A stretch of 64,000 nucleotides of DNA from Oscillospiraceae bacterium. GTDB taxonomy: Bacteria; Bacillota; Clostridia; Oscillospirales; Ruminococcaceae. Below the pieces are notes generated by a model, which was not told where the DNA came from, did no database searches, and worked only from the letters and a program-made list of their open reading frames with translations. Position numbers and translations under genes: made by a program. The stretch spans positions 124,001-188,000 of the forward strand of contig SFDQ01000003.1 of assembly GCA_004558145.1 (NCBI GenBank), given 5' to 3'. This document shows positions 26,232 through 32,905 of the stretch, piece after piece (position 1 is the stretch's first letter; each line of letters opens with the position of its first letter).

Positions 26232-28145
26232 ATGCAGAAGGGCACGGAATTTCTGCCGGTCAGCCGCCAGGAGATGGCGGCGCGTGGCTGGGACGAGCTG
26301 GACTTCGTCCTGGTCACCGGCGACGCCTATGTGGACCATCCCAGCTTTGGTTCGGCCATCATCGGCCGGGTGCTGGAGGCGGAGGGCTACCGCGTGGGCG
26401 TGCTCAGCCAGCCGGACTACACCACGCCCGAGAGCTTCAAGGCTCTGGGCAAGCCCCGCTATGGCTTTTTCATCGGCGGCGGCAATGTGGACAGCATGGT
26501 GGCCCACTATTCCGTGGCGAAGATCCGCCGAAACGTGGACGAATACACCCCCGGCGGCGTGGCGGGCAAGCGCCCGGACCGCAGCGCCACCGTATACACT
26601 CAGCTGGCAAAGCAGGCCTATCCCGACCTGCCGGTGATTCTGGGCGGCCTGGAGGCCAGCCTGCGCCGTTTTGCCCATTACGATTACTGGATGGACACCG
26701 TGCTGCCCAGCATTGCCGAGACCTCCGGGGCGGACATCATCAGCTTCGGTATGGGCGAGCGGCAGACGGTGGCCATCGCCCGGCGTCTGGCGGCGGGGGA
26801 GAAGGCCCAGACCATCCGGGACGTGCCCGGCACCTGCTATATGACCGACTTTGCCGGCCTGCCGGACCGCTATGTGGAATGCGCGGGCTTTGCCAAGGTG
26901 AGCACCGACAAGGCCGCCTATGCCCGCGCCTGCCGCATCCAGATGGACAACCAGGACTCGGTGACCGGCCAGATCATCGTGCAGAAACAGAGCGAAAAAT
27001 ATCTGGTGCAGAACCCGCCCGCAAAGCCCCTCAACCGCAAGGAGCTGGACAAGGTGGCGGCGCTGCCTTTCACCCGCCGCTGGCACCCCAGCTACGACGC
27101 GGTGGGCGGCGTGCCCGCCATTGAAGAGGTGGAATTCTCCATCATCCACAACCGGGGCTGCTACGGCGGCTGCAATTTCTGCGCCATCACCCTGCACCAG
27201 GGGCGGCGGGTCACCAGCCGCAGCGTGGAAAGCGTGGTGGAGGAGGGAGAACTGCTCACCCGTCAGCCCGGTTTCAAGGGCTACATCCACGACGTGGGCG
27301 GCCCCACCGCCAACTTCCGCCTGCCCAGCTGCAAGGAGCAGATGACCAAAGGCATGTGCCAGGGCGGCAAAAAGTGCCTTGCCCCCAGCCCCTGCCCTCA
27401 TCTGCTGGTGGACCACACCGAGTATCTCTCCATGCTGCGCAAGCTGCGTGCCCTGCCGGGAGTGAAAAAGGTGTTCATCCGCAGCGGCATCCGCTACGAC
27501 TATCTCATCTGGGACAAAAACGACGAGTTCTTCAAGGAGCTGGTGGAGCACCATGTCTCCGGCCAGCTGAAGGTGGCCCCCGAGCACTGCGCCCCCAACA
27601 CCCTGAAGTATATGGGCAAGCCCCCGGTGGAGGTGTTCAACAAATTCTCCGCCAAGTTCTATGAGCTCACCAAAAAGGCGGGCAAAAAGCAGTATCTGGT
27701 GCCCTACCTGATGAGCAGCCACCCCGGCAGCACTCTGAACGACGCGGTGATCCTGGCGGAGTATCTCTACAAGCACAAAATCCGCCCGGAGCAGGTGCAG
27801 GACTTTTATCCCACACCGGGCACCGTGTCCACCTGTATGTTCTACACCGGCCTTGACCCCTACACCATGAAGCCGGTGTTTGTGGAAAAAACGCCGGAGG
27901 GCAAGGCGCTCCAGCGGGCGCTGTTGCAGTATTACGAACCCCGCAACGCCGAAAAGGTGGTCAAAGCCCTGCGCAAGACCGGGCGGGAGGACCTTATCCC
28001 GCTGCTGGCTCCCACCTGGAAGCCCCGGCGCGAGAAAAGCACCTCTGCGCCCGCGCCCCGCGGCCGGAACGACCGGCAGGGGAGAAGTGTACAGCAGGGG
28101 CGCTTTACACCCAACTCCAAGCCGCCCCGCAAGGGCAGAAAGTAA
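26232..28145 (+). CDS. YgiQ family radical SAM protein
   Basis: 637 residues. An N-terminal UPF0313 domain (FVLVTGDAYVDHPSFGSAI) is followed by the radical SAM motif RGCYGGCNFCAI (CxxxCxxC spacing) near residue 310. CPHLLVDHTEY and KQYLVPYLMSSHPG are further YgiQ blocks. The C-terminal 50 residues are a basic, Pro-rich tail. The substrate of YgiQ proteins is not established. Ribosome binding site GAGAGGAGG; 21 bp after ftsK and 9 bp before the next gene, so probably one operon. Confidence 0.92.
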   Translation: MQKGTEFLPVSRQEMAARGWDELDFVLVTGDAYVDHPSFGSAIIGRVLEAEGYRVGVLSQPDYTTPESFKALGKPRYGFFIGGGNVDSMVAHYSVAKIRRNVDEYTPGGVAGKRPDRSATVYTQLAKQAYPDLPVILGGLEASLRRFAHYDYWMDTVLPSIAETSGADIISFGMGERQTVAIARRLAAGEKAQTIRDVPGTCYMTDFAGLPDRYVECAGFAKVSTDKAAYARACRIQMDNQDSVTGQIIVQKQSEKYLVQNPPAKPLNRKELDKVAALPFTRRWHPSYDAVGGVPAIEEVEFSIIHNRGCYGGCNFCAITLHQGRRVTSRSVESVVEEGELLTRQPGFKGYIHDVGGPTANFRLPSCKEQMTKGMCQGGKKCLAPSPCPHLLVDHTEYLSMLRKLRALPGVKKVFIRSGIRYDYLIWDKNDEFFKELVEHHVSGQLKVAPEHCAPNTLKYMGKPPVEVFNKFSAKFYELTKKAGKKQYLVPYLMSSHPGSTLNDAVILAEYLYKHKIRPEQVQDFYPTPGTVSTCMFYTGLDPYTMKPVFVEKTPEGKALQRALLQYYEPRNAEKVVKALRKTGREDLIPLLAPTWKPRREKSTSAPAPRGRNDRQGRSVQQGRFTPNSKPPRKGRK

Positions 28146-28154
28146 AACTGTTTC

Positions 28155-29150
28155 ATGGCAAAGCGAAAAACATCCCGCCGCCGCAGGCGGAAAATACAAC
28201 TCACGCCCTTTCAGACCGTCGTGTTCACGCTGGTGGGCCTCTGCCTTGCGCTGGGGCTGTATGTCAGTGTGGGCAGCGGGGTGGGCACCGCGCCCACATG
28301 GGACGAGATATACGCCGCAGTGGGCCTTGCCGAGCCGCTGCCCGCGGACGATCTGCCGGAAAGCACCGACGCCGTGCACTTCATCGACGTGGGTCAGGCG
28401 GACGCCACCCTGCTGCAGAGCGGGGGCGAGTACTGCCTTGTGGATGCGGGCGACACCGACAGCGAGCAGAAGCTGATGGAGTATCTGGAGGAGCGGGGCG
28501 TCACCCACCTCAAGCTGTTGGTGATGAGCCATCCTCACGCGGACCACATTGGCAGCATGGCCGCCGTGCTGGAAAAGATAGAGGTGGAGCAGGTGCTCCT
28601 GCCGGACTTTGACAAAGCGCCCTATCCCACCACCCGTCTGTTTGAAAAGGTGATGGATGCCATCGAGGCCAGCGGCGCGGTGGTGACCACCGCCGCACCG
28701 GGGCAGAGCTTTTCTGTGGGAAGCGGCAGCCTGCAGGTTCTGGCCGCGGGCGTGGAGACCGACAATTACAACGACCTTTCCCAGGTGCTTTTGTTTGAGA
28801 GCGGCGAGCTCTCGGTGCTGCTCAGTGGCGACGGCGAAAAGCCGGTGGAGCAGGCGGCGCTGGAGGCGGGGGTCGTACCGCAGGCGGACGTGTTCAAGGC
28901 GGCCCACCACGGGTCCGACACCTCCAACACGATGGAATTCCTGCAGGCCATCCGGCCCCGATATGTGGCCATCAGCTGCGGGCTGGGCAACAGCTACGGG
29001 CATCCTCACGCCGAGCCGCTGGAGCGGTTTGAACAGGTGGGCGCGCAGGTGCTGCGCACCGACCAGGACGGCAGCGTGGTCATTGCGGCGACCGAAAACG
29101 GCCTGCAAAGCTACACATCCAGCGCCGCCGGGGAAAAGGAGGCCGCCTGA
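28155..29150 (+). CDS. ComEC/Rec2-like metallo-beta-lactamase fold hydrolase, membrane anchored
   Basis: 331 residues. A very basic start (KRKTSRRRRRK) and one transmembrane helix (about 18-38) put the catalytic domain outside the membrane. The MBL core matches the competence-type branch: HFIDVGQADATLLQSG, then SHPHADHIG (metal motif HxHxDH), LLSGDGE and KAAHHGS. ComEC C-terminal domains are proposed to degrade the non-transforming DNA strand, and related stand-alone proteins may be nucleases; the substrate here is inferred only. It overlaps the DUF3006 gene by one base, a pairing common in Firmicutes. Confidence 0.88.
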   Translation: MAKRKTSRRRRRKIQLTPFQTVVFTLVGLCLALGLYVSVGSGVGTAPTWDEIYAAVGLAEPLPADDLPESTDAVHFIDVGQADATLLQSGGEYCLVDAGDTDSEQKLMEYLEERGVTHLKLLVMSHPHADHIGSMAAVLEKIEVEQVLLPDFDKAPYPTTRLFEKVMDAIEASGAVVTTAAPGQSFSVGSGSLQVLAAGVETDNYNDLSQVLLFESGELSVLLSGDGEKPVEQAALEAGVVPQADVFKAAHHGSDTSNTMEFLQAIRPRYVAISCGLGNSYGHPHAEPLERFEQVGAQVLRTDQDGSVVIAATENGLQSYTSSAAGEKEAA

Positions 29151-29371
29151 TGGAATACACTGTGGACCGCTTTGAAGGGGACACGGCGATGCTGGAACCG
29201 GCCCAGGGGCCGATCCGCAGCGAAAAAATCGACCGCGCCTTGCTCCCGCCCGAGACCCGGGAAGGGGACATCCTTCTCTGTGAGGACGGGCACTGGCGGG
29301 TGGACGCCGCCGCAACTGCCGCCCGCAGAGAGCGGCTGCGCCGGCGCTTTTCCGCCGGGCGGCCCGGCTGA
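29150..29371 (+). CDS. DUF3006 domain protein
   Basis: 73 residues. The opening YTVDRFEGDTAMLE is characteristic of DUF3006, small beta-rich proteins of unknown function. It overlaps the MBL gene (TGATG), so the two are translationally coupled and probably work together, perhaps as a regulatory partner. The C-terminus is Arg-rich (RRERLRRRF), which could bind nucleic acid. Confidence 0.8.
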   Translation: MEYTVDRFEGDTAMLEPAQGPIRSEKIDRALLPPETREGDILLCEDGHWRVDAAATAARRERLRRRFSAGRPG

Positions 29372-29382
29372 CGAAAGGCGGA

Positions 29383-29661
29383 ATGGACTTGCTTCGGGAA
29401 TTTCTCCTCATTTATTTTGCGGCGGTCAACCTGCTGGCTTTCGCCGTTTGCGGGTGGGACAAATGGGCCGCGAAGCGCGGCGCGCGCCGTGTGCCGGAGC
29501 GCAGGCTTCTGCTTTTTTGCGCGCTGGGCGGCAGCCCGGCTTTTCTGCTGGGCATGGCCTTGTTCCATCACAAGACCCGCAAACCGAAATTTTATGTGGG
29601 CGTGCCCCTCATTCTGGCCGTGCAGCTGGCCCTGCTGGTGCTGGCCATTCGATTTCTGTAA
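29383..29661 (+). CDS. DUF1294 membrane protein
   Basis: 92 residues with two to three helices (about 5-22, 45-60, 72-91). The family motif is clear: CGWDKWAAKRGARRVPERRL, GGSPAFLLGM and HHKTRKPKF. Function unknown. Last gene of the run from ftsK; it ends against a strong terminator. Confidence 0.85.
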   Translation: MDLLREFLLIYFAAVNLLAFAVCGWDKWAAKRGARRVPERRLLLFCALGGSPAFLLGMALFHHKTRKPKFYVGVPLILAVQLALLVLAIRFL

Positions 29662-29701
29662 AAAAACTCCCGGCGCCTGTTTTGGCAGCCGGGAGTTTTT
29701 T
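29661..29701. terminator. Bidirectional terminator between DUF1294 and DUF975 genes
   Basis: AAAAAACTCCCGGC pairs with GCCGGGAGTTTTTT around a 13-nt loop, giving U tracts on both strands for converging genes. Confidence 0.9.
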
Positions 29702-29721
29702 GTCAGGTTTTGAAACGCGGT

Positions 29722-30474
29722 TCAGCGCCGGGGATACACGGTGAAGCCGGAAAGCTCCTCTTCGCCGGAGATCCCCATGGCAAAGGCCTTGGCGCGGGCG
29801 GCGGAGTAAAGCTCCGCCATGGTGGCCTGAACATAAGGGGTCAGGAAGTAAATGCCCAGGCTGCAGGTGAGATAGCCCAGCAGATACCATCCGATGAAGG
29901 AGAGGTCCAGCACGAAGATCTCCATCTTTTCGCCGTCGGTCAGAGCCTTGCTCAGTTCCTTGGCGCGTTTGTAACTCATGTAGGGGTTTTCGGCCAGCAG
30001 ATAGGGGACATACCGCAGCTGGTAGCCGCGCACGATGCCGGGAATGATGAACAGAAAAGAGAAGGCCATGATCTCCAGCGTGTAAAAGAACATTACTTTT
30101 ACCACGTTGAGATACTGCACCTTGTCACGGAACGGGGAGAGCACCGTGTCCAGCGGCGGATAGCCGGCCCGGTTCTCCATGGTGTACCGAATGCCGCCGA
30201 TGTTCACAGGCTGAGTGACCAGGGCGTTGAACACCAGAATGAACACCAGCATCAGGATATAGAGGATGATCACACCGGCGATGTAGGCTTCCGGTGAAGC
30301 GGCGGCCACAAAGGACAAAATGATGGTGGGCACAAAGACGATGATGTAGCTCAGAACGCTGGAAGCGGCGCCCACGCCCAGCGTGATCAGCAGCCACGCC
30401 AGAAACACCCGCCAGTAACTTTCTCTCAAAACCTGCTTCGCATTCTGCTTGAGCAAACCACGCGACCAATACAT
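29722..30474 (-). CDS. DUF975 family membrane protein
   Basis: 250 residues from ATG 30474 with AGGAGGG 8 bp upstream. About five to six helices. The family pattern is visible: LLKQNAKQVLRESYW at the start, NIGGIRYTMENRAG, and SFLFIIPGIVRGYQLRYVPY followed by ENPYMSYKRAKELSK. DUF975 proteins are Firmicutes membrane proteins of unknown function. Divergent from the lysine riboswitch; own promoter at 30539-30568. Confidence 0.88.
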   Translation of the reverse strand: MYWSRGLLKQNAKQVLRESYWRVFLAWLLITLGVGAASSVLSYIIVFVPTIILSFVAAASPEAYIAGVIILYILMLVFILVFNALVTQPVNIGGIRYTMENRAGYPPLDTVLSPFRDKVQYLNVVKVMFFYTLEIMAFSFLFIIPGIVRGYQLRYVPYLLAENPYMSYKRAKELSKALTDGEKMEIFVLDLSFIGWYLLGYLTCSLGIYFLTPYVQATMAELYSAARAKAFAMGISGEEELSGFTVYPRR

Positions 30475-30538
30475 AAAACTTTCCCTCCTGTGGGAACAGC
30501 ACGTTCGGCGTGCGTTCCCTCGTGTGTTGATCAACTCC

Positions 30539-30568
30539 AGTATAGCATAGAACGGAATAGATTTACAA
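30539..30568 (-). promoter_or_regulatory. Promoter of the DUF975 gene
   Basis: On the minus strand TTGTAA (30568-30563) and TATACT (30544-30539), 18 bp apart. Confidence 0.6.
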
Positions 30569-30596
30569 AAAATTGCAAATTCTTTCGCTTTAGCGG

Positions 30597-30624
30597 TTGA
30601 CTTTTGTGAAAAAGGGCTTATCAT
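30597..30624 (+). promoter_or_regulatory. Promoter of the lysine riboswitch transcript
   Basis: TTGACT (30597-30602) and TATCAT (30619-30624) with a 16-bp spacer; transcription would start a few bases before the aptamer. Confidence 0.7.
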
Positions 30625-30638
30625 TAAGACGTACTTAG

Positions 30639-30818
30639 CATGATAGAGGTGCGAACGTCAAGAGTACGGCCCCCATTCAAACACAGGCACGCGGGGCGGG
30701 GAAGGGGCGTTTGCCGAGGTTCGGTCTGCCCCGCCTGAGGGGGCCGCCGCGCCGGGCCGTGGGAGAACATCCCCCGGACTGTCGCCCGTGCAGAGATGCC
30801 GGGCGGAGCGCTGTCGTG
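30639..30818 (+). ncRNA. Lysine riboswitch aptamer (L box)
   Basis: The conserved opening GATAGAGGTGCGAACGTCAA, AGAGTAC, an internal GCCGAGG, and the closing GGAGCGCTGTC are all present in order over 180 nt. P1 forms between CATGATAG (30639-30646) and CTGTCGTG (30811-30818). Lysine binding should stabilise P1 and favour the downstream terminator. The regulated gene is an NhaC-family transporter, in line with predicted lysine transporters under L-box control in other Firmicutes. Confidence 0.92.
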
Positions 30819-30863
30819 AGTTCGACCGCCGCACTGCGGGCACTATGGCACTTGTGCATCGGT

Positions 30864-30897
30864 ATGAAGTCATGACACTGTCATGGCTTCATTTTTT
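30864..30897 (+). terminator. Riboswitch-controlled terminator (expression platform)
   Basis: A 13-bp stem (30864-30876 with 30880-30892, 3-nt loop) is followed by TTTTTT. The 5' arm TCATGACA (30870-30877) can instead pair with TGTCGTGA (30812-30819), which includes most of the 3' strand of P1. This gives a clean antiterminator: lysine bound means P1 formed and terminator on. Confidence 0.9.
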
Positions 30898-30918
30898 ATT
30901 TATGCAGGAGGAACTGAC

Positions 30919-32685
30919 ATGAGAAAGACGTTGACCCGCATCCTGCCGCTTATGGCAATGATGCTGGTGCTGCTGGTAATGCTCAGCGCCACAGCCTTTG
31001 CTGCCGGCGACCCTACCGAAGAACCCGGCACCAAGATGATCGAATGCCCTGACTGCGGCACCGTGGGTGCCTGTATGGAATGCTACGGGCTGGACCCCGC
31101 CTGTGAGGCGTGCGGCGGCACGAACGTTTGCGCCACCTGCGGCGGCACGGGGTATGTGACCTCGCCCAGCCGCTTCTTCAACACCGCGTGGTCTCTGCTG
31201 CCCCCGGTCATCGCCATCGCGCTGGCCCTCATCACCAAGGAAGTTTACAGCTCTCTGTTCATCGGCATCGTGGTGGGCGGCCTGCTCTACTCCAACTTCC
31301 AGTTCGAGACCACCGTGCGCCACGTGTTCGACGACGGTATCGTCGCTTCGGTGACCGACAGCTACAACATGGGCATCCTGGTCTTCCTCATCATCCTGGG
31401 CGCCATGGTCTGCCTGATGAACAAGGCGGGCGGCTCCGCCGCCTTCGGCCGCTGGGCCAAGGCCCACATCAAGTCCCGGGTGGGCGTGCAGCTGGTGTCC
31501 ATCCTGCTGGGCGTGCTCATCTTCATCGATGACTACTTCAACTGCCTGACGGTGGGCAGCGTGATGCGCCCCATCACCGACAAACAGAACATTTCCCGGG
31601 CAAAGCTGGCCTACATCATCGATGCCACCGCCGCGCCCGTGTGCATCATCGCGCCGGTGTCCTCCTGGGCGGCGGCGGTGTCCGCCTTCGCGGAGGACGG
31701 CCAGGGCTTCAGCCTGTTCCTGCGCGCCATTCCTTACAACTACTATGCTCTGCTCACGATCGTGATGATGGTGAGCATGGTGCTTCTGCGGGTGGACTAC
31801 GGCCCCATGGCCAAGTTCGAGAAAAACGCCATCGAAAAGGGCGACTTGTTCAGCGGTTCCAACCCCTATGCCGACGCTGACGACAGCGTGGACGACAGCA
31901 AGGGCTCTGTTTTGGACCTGGTGCTGCCGGTGCTGGTGCTGGTGGTGTTCTGCGTTATCGGCATGCTCTATTCCGGCGGCTTCTTCTCCGGCGTGGGCTT
32001 CGTGGAGGCTTTCTCCGCTTCCGACGCTTCGGTGGGCCTGATGCTCGGCTCTGCTTTTGCGCTGATCGTCGCGTTCATTTACTATCAGGTGCGCCGCGCC
32101 ATGTCCTTCAAGGAAATGATGAGCTGCGTGCCCGAAGGCTTCAAGGCCATGGTGCCCGCCATCATGATCCTCACCTTCGCCTGGAGCCTGAAGGCCATGA
32201 CCGATTCTCTGGGCGCCAAGTACTTTGTGCGTGACCTCGTGCAGCAGAGCGCTACCGGCATGCAGATGGTGCTGCCCGTGATCGTGTTCGTGGTGGGCTG
32301 CCTGCTGGCCTTCTCCACCGGCACCAGCTGGGGCACCTTCGGCATCCTCATCCCCATCGTGCAGGGCGTGTTCTCCATGGACGACCCCATGGCCATCATC
32401 TGCATCTCCGCCTGCATGGCCGGCGCTGTCTGCGGCGACCACTGCTCGCCCATTTCCGACACCACCATCATGGCCTCCGCGGGCGCTCAGTGCGACCATG
32501 TGAACCATGTGTCCACCCAGCTGCCCTATGCCATCACCTGCGCGGTGATCTCCGGCATCACCTACCTTGTGGCGGGCCTGCTGGTGCACTTCGGCGCGCC
32601 GGGCGTCCTGGCGCTGCCGGTCGGCATCGTGATGATGCTGGGCACGCTGCTGTTCATCAAGCGCCGCAACATGACCAAAGCCTGA
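30919..32685 (+). CDS. NhaC-family Na+/H+ antiporter-like transporter (predicted lysine transporter) with Cys-rich N-terminal segment
   Basis: 588 residues from ATG 30919 behind GCAGGAGGAA. Residues 1-28 form a signal-like hydrophobic segment ending AFAAG. Residues 43-74 hold four CxxC motifs (Cys 43/46, 52/55, 62/65, 71/74), the last as CATCGGTGY, like DnaJ zinc-finger repeats. The NhaC domain follows (about 90-585), with about twelve helices, DDYFNCLTVGSVMRPITD, STGTSWGTFGILIPIV and GDHCSPISDTT. Lysine riboswitch control argues for lysine transport, probably uptake coupled to Na+ or H+. The Cys-rich segment is not part of ordinary NhaC proteins. Confidence 0.88.
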   Translation: MRKTLTRILPLMAMMLVLLVMLSATAFAAGDPTEEPGTKMIECPDCGTVGACMECYGLDPACEACGGTNVCATCGGTGYVTSPSRFFNTAWSLLPPVIAIALALITKEVYSSLFIGIVVGGLLYSNFQFETTVRHVFDDGIVASVTDSYNMGILVFLIILGAMVCLMNKAGGSAAFGRWAKAHIKSRVGVQLVSILLGVLIFIDDYFNCLTVGSVMRPITDKQNISRAKLAYIIDATAAPVCIIAPVSSWAAAVSAFAEDGQGFSLFLRAIPYNYYALLTIVMMVSMVLLRVDYGPMAKFEKNAIEKGDLFSGSNPYADADDSVDDSKGSVLDLVLPVLVLVVFCVIGMLYSGGFFSGVGFVEAFSASDASVGLMLGSAFALIVAFIYYQVRRAMSFKEMMSCVPEGFKAMVPAIMILTFAWSLKAMTDSLGAKYFVRDLVQQSATGMQMVLPVIVFVVGCLLAFSTGTSWGTFGILIPIVQGVFSMDDPMAIICISACMAGAVCGDHCSPISDTTIMASAGAQCDHVNHVSTQLPYAITCAVISGITYLVAGLLVHFGAPGVLALPVGIVMMLGTLLFIKRRNMTKA

Positions 32686-32697
32686 CAATTGAAGAAA

Positions 32698-32734
32698 AGA
32701 GCGCGGAACGCACCTCGTTCCGCGCTCTTTTTTT
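32698..32734 (+). terminator. Terminator of the NhaC-family gene
   Basis: AGAGCGCGGAACG pairs perfectly with CGTTCCGCGCTCT, 5-nt loop, then seven T. Confidence 0.92.
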
Positions 32735-32758
32735 GTGCTGTACATCCTGCACAAAAGC

Positions 32759-32776
32759 GCGTTATTTTATTAACAA
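32759..32776. promoter_or_regulatory. Rex box-like site 1 upstream of adhE
   Basis: Matches the Rex consensus TTGTTAA-N4-TTAACAA at 11 of 14 positions, with a perfect right half (TTAACAA). Confidence 0.6.
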
Positions 32777-32795
32777 TCTTTGGCCACACAGGACA

Positions 32796-32824
32796 TTGTT
32801 ACTTGATTAACGATGTGGTATCAT
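32796..32824 (+). promoter_or_regulatory. adhE promoter overlapped by Rex box-like site 2
   Basis: TTGTTA (32796-32801) and TATCAT (32819-32824) are 17 bp apart. The 18-bp site 32796-32813 (TTGTTAC, TTGA, TTAACGA) matches the Rex consensus at 12 of 14 positions and covers the -35, so Rex binding would block RNA polymerase. Confidence 0.72.
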
Positions 32825-32905
32825 AATGCCAAGGCAACAAGCTGCAGGCGAAGGCAGAGGGCTTTCGCACCATGCGCAACACGCCTGAAAGGACGGAAGA
32901 TCGCA

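Noticed and set aside
23580-29411. A 1,943-codon open frame on the minus strand
   Set aside because: It lies antisense to ftsK, the YgiQ-type gene and the MBL gene. Its translation is low-complexity (Arg, His, Ala, Gly) with no domain, as expected from the complement of GC-rich coding DNA.
30585-30595. A single CTTTAG upstream of the lysine riboswitch
   Set aside because: There is no second copy 11 bp away and no -10 at the required distance; the promoter here uses a TTGACT -35 instead.
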